DNA of 32,552 nucleotides, taken from positions 1 through 32,552 of the IMG/VR virus record IMGVR_UViG_3300035698_001351. One strand, 5' to 3'. This DNA comes from a virus. The first letter of the stretch is position 1. The number at the start of each line of letters is the position of its first letter. The position numbers were made by a program, and so were the translations under genes. Under the pieces are notes generated by a model. That model was not told the origin of the DNA. It made no database searches and saw nothing but the letters and a program-made list of their open reading frames with translations. Below are positions 23,228 through 29,806 of this stretch, piece after piece.

Positions 23228-23596
23228 TTAGTCTACAGTTAACTCTGGATCGGCATAAAATTCTTCGTAGTAAATAATAATTTGTTTTTGCTGTTCAATG
23301 TAGCGTTTTAGTTCTGCAAAATTCAAACCAATATTTTCGTAATCTTTAACACTTAATGCCACATACACAAGGTCACCATTCTTGTCTTTAAACTTTTCAA
23401 CAAACTCGTCATAGGTTTTGGCTGTAACAACATAGATTTTCACATTACTAATTTGTGCTGCCTTGGGGCGAGCTACAATTGGCGCTGTGGTACGCACAGT
23501 ATTAGTTACTGTTACTATCTCTGGTTCCTGCCTCAGACTGCAACCCATTAGGGTCAGTAATGTTGCGGAAATCATTCCATAAGTTATCAGTTGCAT
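23228..23596 (-). CDS. Outer-membrane spanin (Rz1-like lipoprotein)
   Basis: 122 residues. It has an N-terminal hydrophobic signal (ITYGMISATLLTLMG) with a lipobox LMGCS and Cys19 as the lipid-attachment site, so it should be an outer-membrane lipoprotein. The mature part is periplasmic, Pro-poor, with an extended region and a helix (LNFAELKRYIEQQKQIIIYY). It starts inside the 3' end of the Rz-like gene, overlapping by 95 bases in another frame. Overlapping Rz/Rz1 pairs are typical, and the partner is the inner-membrane spanin at 23502. The pair bridges and fuses the two membranes in the last step of lysis. Longer than lambda Rz1. Confidence 0.85.
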   Translation of the reverse strand: MQLITYGMISATLLTLMGCSLRQEPEIVTVTNTVRTTAPIVARPKAAQISNVKIYVVTAKTYDEFVEKFKDKNGDLVYVALSVKDYENIGLNFAELKRYIEQQKQIIIYYEEFYADPELTVD

Positions 23597-23921
23597 TTTG
23601 CATCCTCAATTCAATTGGCCCAGGTTTCTTTGCTGCCAATGCTGTTAAGTCGTGTTTTCTAAGAGTTGCACGAAGTTCATCTCCGTACTGTTCTGCTGAT
23701 TGTAAATTCTTTTGTAGTGTTGCATTAAGCTCTGCGTTGCGCACAGCTTCGGCTTGTAGAGTGGCAATACTAGCTTCGCTAATTTGTACTGCTACTTCCA
23801 TTTTTGCAACATTTTCTCTTGCTATCTGTAAATCACTTTGTAATTTTTTAATCCATAAAAATCCAGTGCCGCCGAGAGCAAGCACTGTCATTATCATTGC
23901 AATTTTAATAGCATTGAACAT
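23502..23921 (-). CDS. Inner-membrane spanin (Rz-like)
   Basis: 139 residues. A single N-terminal membrane segment (IKIAMIMTVLALGGTGFLW) leads to a long Ala/Glu/Gln-rich coiled coil (LQSDLQIARENVAKMEV onward, to about residue 85). The LRKHDLTALAAKKPG segment resembles Rz-type spanins, where KHDL.ALA..KPG precedes a C-terminal amphipathic helix. It belongs in the inner membrane with the coil in the periplasm, binding the lipoprotein partner encoded by the overlapping downstream gene. AAAGGATTAAAAT precedes the ATG. The order endolysin, DUF6356-like, Rz, Rz1 fits a lysis cassette. Confidence 0.87.
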   Translation of the reverse strand: MFNAIKIAMIMTVLALGGTGFLWIKKLQSDLQIARENVAKMEVAVQISEASIATLQAEAVRNAELNATLQKNLQSAEQYGDELRATLRKHDLTALAAKKPGPIELRMQNATDNLWNDFRNITDPNGLQSEAGTRDSNSN

Positions 23922-23932
23922 ATTTTAATCCT

Positions 23933-24133
23933 TTAATGTTCTTCCAATTTCTTTGCTAATGCTTTTATTTTATCACTAGCATATGTTTGAAAATATCCTG
24001 GAGCAAAACTGTGTATAAAAAGTGCAATCTCTGCTTTTTTTAGTTGTATTAAGAACCACCAAGCAAATTTAAAATGTTGCCATCTTGTCATTCCTGCGTC
24101 TTTAAAATGTTGTTTGCACTTTTTACTAAACAT
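23933..24133 (-). CDS. DUF6356-like small membrane-type protein in the lysis cassette (holin candidate)
   Basis: ATG 24133 (MFSKKCKQHFKDAG) is the likely start because the longer version would overlap the endolysin end by over 70 bases. 66 residues. The FKDAGMTRWQHFKFAWWFLI region and LKKAEIALFIHSFAPGYF resemble the DUF6356 pattern I recall (DAGxTYxxHxxFA...A....iHa..P). Two hydrophobic helices joined by LKKAE fit a small membrane protein, although the first is short and basic. It sits between endolysin and Rz, the place where holin or antiholin genes often lie, and no other holin is seen. The holin role is an inference from position and hydrophobicity, not from family evidence. Confidence 0.72.
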   Translation of the reverse strand: MFSKKCKQHFKDAGMTRWQHFKFAWWFLIQLKKAEIALFIHSFAPGYFQTYASDKIKALAKKLEEH

Positions 24134-24135
24134 GT

Positions 24136-25008
24136 TTATCCTAGTAGTTTCTCTAGTGTTGCAGGTCCTGCAATACCATCTGCTACTAGACCGTTTGCTG
24201 TTTGCCATGCTTTAAGTGCACGTTCTGTACCTGGTCCAAATGCACCATCAGCTCCAATGCCTAATGCTTCTTGCATCATTTTAACACCTTGGCCTTTGCA
24301 ACCTTTGCGTAATACACCGATGTCATCTACGTCAAAATCATCATCGCCGGCATCTTCTGATAGCGATACTGGGCTACCAAATACTTGCATTGCTTTTGCA
24401 TAACGCTGTTGTCTGTCTGCAAGCCCGATGTTACCACCATTAATCTTTTTAGTCATGCGTGTTACATCATCTGTGTCAGCAATAGTATTAAGTTTGTTTG
24501 TATCCCAGAACCAGCAAGCTGATTCCACTGCACCAGCGGGTGTTGCAACGTATACTGCTGCTGCTTCTGCGCTGATATTAATGCTGCGGCCAAACTTAGT
24601 ATAGTTCTCACGACCTGTTAATTGCTTTAGTCCACGACCACGGAACAACCAACCATCACCAGGTTTTATATTGCCCATTTTGTATTTACGGAACTCATCC
24701 ATATACACATAGTTTGCAATCTTTTCTGGGTTACGTGCATACTCTGCTGCATTGCGTTTTGTTCCGCCTGTACCAAAGTAACGTCCAAACACTGCGTTAA
24801 GTGATTTTTCACTGTAGTTTAGATTTTCTTGTAACGACCGAAAGTTGTTTGATTCGTGTGCGCATTGGCTAATAAAATGTGCTGCTCTCCCGGCAGTGTT
24901 AATCCCATACTTAGGCATTACTGCAACCAGGGCCTCATGCCATGAATCCACATCTTTATTTCCAGGTATTAATTTAGCTAGATGATCTTTTTGTAATACA
25001 AAACTCAT
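24136..25008 (-). CDS. Endolysin: GH19 lysozyme-like domain plus peptidoglycan-binding domain
   Basis: 290 residues. The N-terminal domain is GH19 (chitinase-like lysozyme): AAHFISQCAHESNNF has the catalytic acid Glu52, and SLQENLNYS has the second acid Glu61. FRGRGLKQLTGRENYTKFG and ACWFWDTNKLN are further GH19 signatures. Its C-terminal domain (231-290) is a peptidoglycan-binding repeat, with LRKGCKGQGVKMMQEALG and DGAFGPGTERALKAWQ. It should cleave the glycan strands of peptidoglycan; no signal peptide is visible, so a holin is needed for release. It is preceded by the only perfect late promoter in the window (25034-25041), and the three other lysis genes follow in the same direction. Confidence 0.93.
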   Translation of the reverse strand: MSFVLQKDHLAKLIPGNKDVDSWHEALVAVMPKYGINTAGRAAHFISQCAHESNNFRSLQENLNYSEKSLNAVFGRYFGTGGTKRNAAEYARNPEKIANYVYMDEFRKYKMGNIKPGDGWLFRGRGLKQLTGRENYTKFGRSINISAEAAAVYVATPAGAVESACWFWDTNKLNTIADTDDVTRMTKKINGGNIGLADRQQRYAKAMQVFGSPVSLSEDAGDDDFDVDDIGVLRKGCKGQGVKMMQEALGIGADGAFGPGTERALKAWQTANGLVADGIAGPATLEKLLG

Positions 25009-25033
25009 TTTTATATATCCTCTATTATGTAGG

Positions 25034-25041
25034 TATTTATA
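25034..25041 (-). promoter_or_regulatory. T4-type late promoter upstream of the endolysin
   Basis: Minus-strand TATAAATA, identical to the T4 late promoter -10 motif, lies 26 bases before the endolysin ATG, a suitable distance for a short leader containing the AGAGG-type binding site. There is no -35 box, as is usual for promoters read with a gp55/gp33-type sigma and the clamp. It separates the upstream RNA candidate from the lysis genes. Confidence 0.85.
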
Positions 25042-25092
25042 TGTTTCGTTTGCACCGAAACAAGTTATCGCTATCGCTCAAACTTCTTGTTT
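25042..25092 (-). promoter_or_regulatory. Pair of mutually exclusive hairpins before the late promoter
   Basis: Two inverted repeats share bases. TGTTTCG/CGAAACA pairs 25042-25048 with 25056-25062 (7 bp, loop of 7). AAACAAG/CTTGTTT pairs 25058-25064 with 25086-25092 (7 bp, longer loop with the direct repeat AGCGATAGCGAT). Because 25058-25062 is used in both, only one can form. This could be a processing site or end of an upstream RNA. No run of T follows on the minus strand, so an intrinsic terminator is not supported. Confidence 0.5.
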
Positions 25093-25129
25093 TAAAATAA
25101 TAGAAGATAATAATATTGTTTTATTTCAT

Positions 25130-25500
25130 GTAGATCGTTTCAGTCAGACGGAACCTGTTACGGCCCCATCATCTCAAAGATAAACTTCATGTGAGTCTTA
25201 TCCAGCCGAGAACTTGGAAGTAGGTGTTTATTATACTGCTACACACTGGGCTCTGATCTTTCCCAACCTACATCGACATCGCTGTTTCCAGCTACCTCTT
25301 GCTTCGTTCCTGTGCAAAGAGTTTTTGTGTGTAATGTGCAGTTTTTCAACAGCCAACATGCTGTTTACGTCAACCAGTGAGCCCAATTGGTTTGATGGCT
25401 TCCACACTCTGGTGTGTCGATCAACGTGTTACGTGTGCTCCTATACGGTAGCCTTTTCCACAGCGGAATTACTAACTGGCCCGCCAACCTTGTGTGTTGG
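25130..25500 (-). ncRNA. Candidate large structured non-coding RNA
   Basis: No convincing gene fills 25065-25504. By hand count, 25381-25440 is about 52% GC, while the neighbouring 25081-25140 is about 18%. On the minus strand many helices nest: GAGC (25440) with GCUC (25379) enclosing UUGAU/AUCAA, which encloses CACAC-CAGA-GUGUG; AACAGC/GCUGUU (25348-25365); CUCUU(U)GC with GCAAGAG; AGCUG-GAAA-CAGC, a GNRA tetraloop on this strand; GUAGGU/ACCUAC enclosing UGGG/CCCA; and CGGC/GCCG enclosing GAUAA/UUAUC. The GNRA loop favours the minus strand. It does not match the tRNA, tmRNA or RNase P motifs I know. I cannot find a promoter for it. It could belong to a large phage RNA class such as GOLLD, ROOL or IMES, which needs a covariance search. 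Confidence 0.6.
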
Positions 25501-25504
25501 ATTA

Positions 25505-26206
25505 TTAAAGATGTAGTTTGTTTTTTAGTAGATAATCTGCTGCGGCTGCATGTGCATCTTCTAACGGATGCCCCTTTGGGCCGCATTTAAAATTGTGAGA
25601 ATGACTCCATTCAAGAAACGTTTGGCCGTCAAACTCTAATATACACGGAACTACTTGTTTTTGCAACTGATTAATCGATTTGTGCCAGGAGAGGCCGCCG
25701 CTACCTGGTAATTTTGAAAAAGAGTCTGCAAGTGTAGATTTATATCCTGGGTCTAAACAAGTCATGATAAATTTAATATTATTTTGTTTTAACAGTTGAA
25801 TAGTACTGTGCATCTGTTGTAAATTTCTATGTAAATTCCAAATGTCACTGTCAATATTTTTATAAAAATAATGATCTAGTTTATTGTTGTGCCGCGGGTG
25901 TGTTGTTGTCCACGTGTTATTATGAATGTTAATATAGTCAAATCTCTCAAACCAAGTCCAGTTCACAATAAGCACGTTATCTTGTTTGCTGTGTCCGATG
26001 GCTGCAAAACTCATCCATTGGTTGCCCCGGCCGCCAATCGCAGTAATATTGTAATCAATGTTTAATGACTTTGCAATTAATGCGGGCCATGTGTGTTGAC
26101 TAAAGCTCAGCTGATTTGCAAATACTTCTTGTTGGTCTGAACAATCTGCTAATTCATCGCCGCGGGTAAAACTATCACCAATGGCATACACACCTTTATA
26201 CGGCAT
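25505..26206 (-). CDS. SGNH/GDSL-hydrolase-like protein
   Basis: 233 residues. Block I AIGDSFTRGDE carries the Gly-Asp-Ser nucleophile near residue 11. GGRGNQWMSF (block II) provides the oxyanion Gly/Asn, VNWTWFERF is a block III Asn candidate, and the end has CGPKGHPLEDAHAAAADYL with the Asp-x-x-His of block V. SGNH enzymes hydrolyse esters or acyl groups of lipids or glycans. No signal peptide is seen. Similar proteins occur in T4-like marine phages, often near glycan-related genes. A role in deacylating a surface polysaccharide is plausible but not shown. The stop lies just upstream of the structured RNA candidate, and the ATG abuts the upstream gene. Confidence 0.85.
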   Translation of the reverse strand: MPYKGVYAIGDSFTRGDELADCSDQQEVFANQLSFSQHTWPALIAKSLNIDYNITAIGGRGNQWMSFAAIGHSKQDNVLIVNWTWFERFDYINIHNNTWTTTHPRHNNKLDHYFYKNIDSDIWNLHRNLQQMHSTIQLLKQNNIKFIMTCLDPGYKSTLADSFSKLPGSGGLSWHKSINQLQKQVVPCILEFDGQTFLEWSHSHNFKCGPKGHPLEDAHAAAADYLLKNKLHL

Positions 26207-26752
26207 TTACATTCCAGCGTTGGTTAAAAGGTTTCTAATGTCGTTTGCTTTGCGTTTGTTGTATATAGTCTTAGTAGGAAGCCCTGCTGCAATTCTCATT
26301 TCATTGAGCGCAAATTGCTCGCGTTCTCTATATATTTGTGGACTTTGCGGCACCAGTTCAGCGTAATTTTCAGCCGTAAACGGGTACTCTTCGCCTTTGT
26401 ATCCCATTATCCAGTTGTCGCCTTTGTATTCAGTTAGTGTATCAAAATCGTCAATTAGTGTGCGCAGATTGTCACCAGTGTAGGTTCTACGTTTCATTTC
26501 TACATACACTAGATAACGGTTTGGTTTAACTTCGCCTGGACTCATATCAGCGTCTAGTACAAAGTCGTATCCTTTTTCAAACCAGTTAACCAAGTCCGTT
26601 GCTGCTTGGCGATCCCTTACGTAAAAACTAGCAACAACAATTTCGTCATCGTCGCCCATTTTAGATGAAAAGTCGTCAATGTAAACTGTATTTTTCATCA
26701 AGCCGGAAAGATCTTTGTAGCCTAAGCCTTCAGTGAGATTAAGTTTATCCAT
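26207..26752 (-). CDS. Conserved phage protein of unknown function (181 aa)
   Basis: 181 residues. The protein looks alpha/beta: EIVVASFYVRDRQAATDLVNW, a strand then YDFVLDADMSP, then VYVEMKRRTYT, LIDDFDTLTEYKGDNWIMG and a C-terminal helix (NEMRIAAGLPTKTIYN). I recall near-identical architecture in hypothetical proteins of T4-like marine phages, where the gene stands next to the one at 26753. There are no membrane segments and no metal motif. It is contiguous with both neighbours (one base or less between genes), so one transcript is likely from the upstream region 27326-27470. Confidence 0.78.
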   Translation of the reverse strand: MDKLNLTEGLGYKDLSGLMKNTVYIDDFSSKMGDDDEIVVASFYVRDRQAATDLVNWFEKGYDFVLDADMSPGEVKPNRYLVYVEMKRRTYTGDNLRTLIDDFDTLTEYKGDNWIMGYKGEEYPFTAENYAELVPQSPQIYREREQFALNEMRIAAGLPTKTIYNKRKANDIRNLLTNAGM

Positions 26753-27310
26753 TTAGACCTCCATCTCTTCTTGTGATTCTTGATCCATAACCTGCTGTTG
26801 ATCGAGGTCCTGTGCATATGCATCGTCGAGATCTTGTAAGTCCACAGTTTCATCTTCGATTTCAACAGATCCAGTTTTTATGTCGGACATCAAACTTCTA
26901 GGCATAATAATTTCTACTAACCATACAGGCTTCTCAATAAGTTTAGCAACTTTTGTACCAGGCTTAAAATCGCTGGCATTTTTCATTTTAGCCGGAACTT
27001 TCATTTTAGTTTTTAGAAATGATACTTCGCAATCAAACGGCAGCAAGCGCAGTGCAGCACGTGGATCAGGCATTAGTTGCGCAGGCCATAAAAATGTACA
27101 TGAAGTTTTATAAGGACCTTGCTCTGGTCCTGCAACTAACTCGCCGTACTCCCAGTTACGAAAAGCAAAAATATCAAGCTCATTGAGAACTCTTTCAAAG
27201 TCCAGCAATACATTCATACTGCCATCACTCATGTAAATGCTTTTAATATTATCGGCAATCATCCAGTAATCCTGGTCATTTTTAAAAATATCTGAATCTA
27301 GTGTTTTCAT
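26753..27310 (-). CDS. Conserved phage protein (185 aa), acidic tail
   Basis: ATG 27310 (MKTLDSDIFKND) is used; a GTG 15 bases earlier is possible. 185 residues. The core carries GPEQGPYKTSCTFLWPAQL, MPDPRAALRLLPFDCEV and PVWLVEIIMPRSLM, a set of stretches I recall from a conserved hypothetical protein of T4-like marine phages. The last 45 residues are almost all Asp, Glu and Gln. No function is known. It is the first gene of the leftward unit that starts in the divergent region with phoH. No good ribosome binding site precedes the ATG. Confidence 0.78.
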   Translation of the reverse strand: MKTLDSDIFKNDQDYWMIADNIKSIYMSDGSMNVLLDFERVLNELDIFAFRNWEYGELVAGPEQGPYKTSCTFLWPAQLMPDPRAALRLLPFDCEVSFLKTKMKVPAKMKNASDFKPGTKVAKLIEKPVWLVEIIMPRSLMSDIKTGSVEIEDETVDLQDLDDAYAQDLDQQQVMDQESQEEMEV

Positions 27311-27325
27311 AACAGTATTTAGCAC

Positions 27326-27470
27326 AATTGGCAGGATGTGGAAATTTGTGTTTCTGTGTTGTTGGTCTTTTATTTATCTGAGTAATATGCGGAATCAGTC
27401 CTGTTATATGTCAACGATAATTGGCCTAAATATTAGTGAGGGTAGCAAATATTGAAACATAGGAGATACA
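27326..27470. promoter_or_regulatory. Divergent intergenic region between 26753-27310 gene and phoH
   Basis: This is the only place in the window where transcription diverges. On the minus strand, TTGACA (27414-27409) is followed after 19 bp by CATATT (27389-27384), a weaker promoter for the leftward unit, and GATAAATAA near 27370 resembles the late motif. On the plus strand, CCTAAATATT near 27425 is a weak late-like match, and AGGAGAT precedes the phoH ATG. No clear consensus plus promoter is found. Confidence 0.5.
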
Positions 27471-28190
27471 ATGTCAAGAGCTAAACGCAAAGCAAAATAC
27501 CATCCACGTGAAGACAATACTATAAACTTTAATCAAGCAATTAAAAATCGCAACATTGAGCTCAGACCTAAGTCACTCAATCAAGAAAAACTCATCTTAA
27601 ACCTACTAGACCAATCACAGTCAATTGTGATCGCAACTGGACCAGCTGGCACAGGTAAAACCTATCTGGCTATGTTAGCAGCAATCAAAGCTTTTAAAGC
27701 AGGTAACTGTGAGCGCATTGTGTTAACCCGCCCGGCAGTAGGAGTAGATGACGAAAAGCACGGGTTTCTTCCTGGAGACTTGAATAGTAAAATGGAACCA
27801 TGGACACGCCCGTTATTTGATGTATTGCGCGAGTATTACACAGCTAAAGACATTGAGCAGATGCTGGAATCGCAAACTATTGAAATATCACCATTGGCGT
27901 TCATGAGAGGCAGAACATTTAAGGATGCCTGGATTGTTGCAGACGAAATGCAAAATGCAACTCCAAGTCAAACAAAAATGCTTATGACACGCATTGGTGA
28001 AAATAGTAAAATTATTATCACAGGTGACGTTGAGCAAACAGACCGTAAATTTAAAGACAACGGGCTAATTGATCTATGTGCAAGATTAGAAACAAAACAG
28101 TGTGCAGGAATTGCAGTATGTTATATGAGTAATGCAGACATACAACGACACCCAATCATTGATAGTGTACTATCGTTGTACTCAACATAA
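27471..28190 (+). CDS. phoH: PhoH-like ATPase
   Basis: 239 residues. PhoH proteins are P-loop ATPases that occur widely in phages, including marine myoviruses; their role in phage is not settled, although helicase or RNA functions have been proposed. Walker A GPAGTGKT is near residue 58, Walker B is WIVADEMQNA near residue 157, and TRPAVGVDDEKHGFLPGDL and ITGDVEQTD are family signatures; the last is typical of the C-terminal part. The N-terminal KRKAKYHPRED tail is basic. It is the only gene on the plus strand and is bounded on the right by a strong terminator. AGGAGAT is at a good distance from the ATG. Confidence 0.95.
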   Translation: MSRAKRKAKYHPREDNTINFNQAIKNRNIELRPKSLNQEKLILNLLDQSQSIVIATGPAGTGKTYLAMLAAIKAFKAGNCERIVLTRPAVGVDDEKHGFLPGDLNSKMEPWTRPLFDVLREYYTAKDIEQMLESQTIEISPLAFMRGRTFKDAWIVADEMQNATPSQTKMLMTRIGENSKIIITGDVEQTDRKFKDNGLIDLCARLETKQCAGIAVCYMSNADIQRHPIIDSVLSLYST

Positions 28191-28199
28191 CAACAAACA

Positions 28200-28234
28200 G
28201 GAAGGGTGTGATTTAGATACACCCTTCCTTATTA
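28200..28234 (+). terminator. Strong bidirectional-capable terminator after phoH
   Basis: A perfect 10-bp stem, GGAAGGGTGT (28200-28209) paired with ACACCCTTCC (28219-28228), has a nine-base loop and is followed by TTATTACTT on the plus strand. It stops phoH transcription ten bases after its stop codon. The minus strand has weaker T-richness after the stem (TGTTTGTTG), so it may also stop the leftward small-gene unit ending at 28232. Confidence 0.88.
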
Positions 28235-28366
28235 CTTAATAGTTTGTATGCACACTGCGGTAACTGATCGTTTGCGCAAAGTAGCAGCAGCTTCAGCGCA
28301 ATCTGCTTTGTTTTCAAATGCACCGTACAGAGACGCTTGTGCTGTTACTACGAGTATTGCCCACAT
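28232..28366 (-). CDS. Small unknown protein (44 aa)
   Basis: ATG 28366 to TAA at 28232, 44 residues. GGAG lies nine bases before the ATG, a good binding site. The sequence begins MWAILVVTAQASLYGAF, mildly hydrophobic, then NKADCAEAAATLRKRS and VTAVCIQTIK. The two Cys, 16 residues apart, could form a disulfide if exported, but the N-terminus is short for a signal peptide. I recall similar tiny proteins in marine phages without function. It is the last gene before the phoH terminator. Confidence 0.7.
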   Translation of the reverse strand: MWAILVVTAQASLYGAFENKADCAEAAATLRKRSVTAVCIQTIK

Positions 28367-28381
28367 TATATTGCTCCGTTT

Positions 28382-28660
28382 TTATTGGTTGACATATTCT
28401 TTATTCTCTTTCAAGTGCCATTTTTCTATAACAGGCAAGCCAAACTCGTCCTGGTCAATGCACACATATGCCACAGTCTTTTTCACATTAGCATAGCGGA
28501 AGCCTTGTCCTACAACATCGCTTACCCAAACTTTGTGTGGAAAATCTTCTCCTAAGTGTGATATCGTTGGCTCGTCATTGACGGAGTATTCAAAATAGTT
28601 GCCTATTTCTTTCTCTACGAAACAACCGATTGGATCTTTTGTGTGTGTCCAGTATGCCAT
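28382..28660 (-). CDS. Small unknown protein (92 aa)
   Basis: ATG 28660 (MAYWTHTKDPIG) is preferred; an ATG 18 bases earlier is possible. Neither has a strong binding site. 92 residues. It is aromatic- and His/Asp-rich: DPIGCFVEKEIGNYFEYSV, FPHKVWVSDVVG, YANVKKTVAYVCIDQDEF, and a basic end. It probably folds as a beta-rich domain. No family is recognised and there is no membrane segment. It lies after a weak hairpin terminator at 28694-28716 that follows the larger gene at 28719. Confidence 0.65.
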   Translation of the reverse strand: MAYWTHTKDPIGCFVEKEIGNYFEYSVNDEPTISHLGEDFPHKVWVSDVVGQGFRYANVKKTVAYVCIDQDEFGLPVIEKWHLKENKEYVNQ

Positions 28661-28693
28661 TTTAAACAGTCCGTTCATTAAAAATTTTAACTA

Positions 28694-28716
28694 ATGTTTG
28701 TTGTATTACAAACATC
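28694..28716 (-). terminator. Possible weak terminator
   Basis: ATGTTTG (28694-28700) pairs with CAAACAT (28709-28715), a 7-bp AT-rich stem with a loop of eight. On the minus strand, a T-rich stretch (GTTAAAATTTTT) follows shortly after. It lies right after the stop of the gene at 28719, so partial termination is plausible. Confidence 0.45.
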
Positions 28717-28718
28717 AA

Positions 28719-29162
28719 TTATGATCCTGTTATCAACATCAGTGCGCCGTCGTCTTGCAGTTCAAAGTTTTCAATAAACATATGATGTGTACCACTTTGC
28801 TTGATACACGAATCAGCAGCAGCCCAAAGTGATTTAATTTTACCGTTAATTGCAAACGAACTTACTTGTGCACTAGAACGTTTACCGCCATCCTTGAGGT
28901 CAGCATTGAGATCTTCCATAGTTGCATCTGCGCGAACATATTCATAAACAACTTTGTATTCACGGTTACGTAGCAATGCTTGATCAGCTAACATGCTGCC
29001 GCCGTCTCGGATATCCCAAATAGATTGCATACCAAGGTCACTGCGCATGTCGTCAAAGTGCTCCATTGCAAGTGTATCAACATCAGTATCTTCAAATTGA
29101 ACAAATTCCATTGCGATAGTTTCTGCGCTAACATCTTCAAATTTTACAGTTGTATCTAACAT
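28719..29162 (-). CDS. Unknown phage protein (147 aa), acidic
   Basis: 147 residues with a strong net negative charge. The first 50 residues are acidic and helix-like (FEDVSAETIAMEFVQFEDTD, MEHFDDMRSDLG), then LRNREYKVVYEYVRADA is a strand-rich centre, and FAINGKIKSLWAAADSC leads to an acidic end. It contains two direct repeats of the type DTLAMEHF/ETIAMEFV, which suggests an internal duplication in the N-terminal part. No known family. It is served by the consensus promoter at 29194-29222, with AAAGG ahead of the ATG. Confidence 0.7.
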   Translation of the reverse strand: MLDTTVKFEDVSAETIAMEFVQFEDTDVDTLAMEHFDDMRSDLGMQSIWDIRDGGSMLADQALLRNREYKVVYEYVRADATMEDLNADLKDGGKRSSAQVSSFAINGKIKSLWAAADSCIKQSGTHHMFIENFELQDDGALMLITGS

Positions 29163-29193
29163 GCTTACTACCTTTGTTGCTTACTATACATAT

Positions 29194-29222
29194 AATATAG
29201 CATCGTTGTGCTAGTTTGTCAA
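29194..29222 (-). promoter_or_regulatory. Sigma70-type promoter for the 28719-29162 gene
   Basis: Minus-strand TTGACA (29222-29217), 17 bp, TATATT (29199-29194). It is preceded and followed by a stretch ATGCTATATTATATGTATA that is repeated in the promoter at 29466-29494. The leader contains AACAAAGG before the ATG. Confidence 0.88.
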
Positions 29223-29230
29223 CCTTTATT

Positions 29231-29428
29231 TTAATCTAAATCGCAAACCCATCCGCTGCGGCCTTCGTATTCTGCAACCAATGTTCCGCCTAGTCCAAAT
29301 GGGCTGCGGATCTCTGCTACTGGCTTGCCGCTGAACTCACAGATTGATTGTCCTAGCAGCTCGACCTGCTTAAAGCCTTCGTCTGTGCCATAGCCGCGGT
29401 TTACAAAGTGTACGTTCAGTTCTTGCAT
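29231..29428 (-). CDS. Small unknown protein (65 aa)
   Basis: 65 residues, with the sequence FVNRGYGTDEGFKQVELLG followed by SICEFSGKPVAEIRSPFG and GTLVAEYEGRSGWVCDLD, so mostly short strands and turns, with two Cys. It might be a small beta barrel. It has no family signature. It lies between two near-identical promoters and has its own at 29466-29494. Its codon positions and good spacing support expression, although a clear binding site before the ATG is not seen (GAGGG lies 12 bases away). Confidence 0.7.
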   Translation of the reverse strand: MQELNVHFVNRGYGTDEGFKQVELLGQSICEFSGKPVAEIRSPFGLGGTLVAEYEGRSGWVCDLD

Positions 29429-29465
29429 TGTGTTTGCCCTCTCAGTTTGTTAACTTATACATATA

Positions 29466-29494
29466 ATATAGCATATACAAATACAGTTGTCAAC
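29466..29494 (-). promoter_or_regulatory. Sigma70-type promoter for the 29231-29428 gene
   Basis: Minus-strand TTGACA (29494-29489), 17 bp, TATATT (29471-29466). It shares the extended sequence ATGCTATATTATATGTATA with the promoter at 29194-29222. It follows directly the terminator at 29497-29537. Confidence 0.9.
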
Positions 29495-29496
29495 CA

Positions 29497-29537
29497 AAAA
29501 AAGGCAGAGAGTGTGAAAAAAATCCGCACTCTCTGCC
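29497..29537 (-). terminator. Strong intrinsic terminator
   Basis: An 11-bp perfect stem, GGCAGAGAGTG (29504-29514) with CACTCTCTGCC (29527-29537), and on the minus strand seven T follow (29503-29497). This is a classic terminator that ends the unit 29617-29902 before the next promoter starts two bases on. The stretch 29538-29616 holds no gene and has CACTGGC twice; I see no clear function in it. Confidence 0.92.
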
Positions 29538-29616
29538 CGCTCTGGGTGCTCAATCACTGTTTACTGCGAGTCTTACTCAGCCAGTGTAGGCCAGTGCGCC
29601 TATTCTTTATATGGTA

Positions 29617-29793
29617 TTAATTTTTATTTTTACGGTCTCGCCGTGCTTTTGCGTATTCATTTTCTGTTTTAGTAGTTACTGTATCTTTTACAGCCTTGCG
29701 TTTAGCACGAGCTGCTTCACTTTTGCGCAAACGTTCTGCTGCTTTTTCTTTTGCCATGTCAGCAAATGCATCAATATTATCTTTGCTTATCAT
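29617..29793 (-). CDS. Small basic protein (58 aa)
   Basis: ATG 29793 to TAA 29617, 58 residues. AAAGGAAATAAT precedes the ATG. The protein is almost all helix and very basic: AFADMAKEKAAERLRKSEA, ARAKRKAVKDTV and a tail RRDRKNKN. Such a peptide could bind nucleic acid or form a coiled coil. Ten bases separate it from the membrane peptide gene upstream. It is followed by the terminator at 29497-29537. No homologue is recognised. Confidence 0.72.
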   Translation of the reverse strand: MISKDNIDAFADMAKEKAAERLRKSEAARAKRKAVKDTVTTKTENEYAKARRDRKNKN

Positions 29794-29806
29794 ATTATTT
29801 CCTTTG

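Noticed and set aside
25214-25516. A 100-codon plus-strand frame and a 73-codon minus-strand frame across 25365-25586
   Set aside because: Neither has a good ribosome binding site or a recognisable domain, both are Cys/Thr/Ser-rich by-products of the GC-rich segment, and the minus frame runs into the SGNH gene.
29538-29616. Short GC-richer stretch with CACTGGC twice, considered as a tRNA-like or RNA element
   Set aside because: No acceptor stem or T-arm can be drawn, and it is only about 80 bases.
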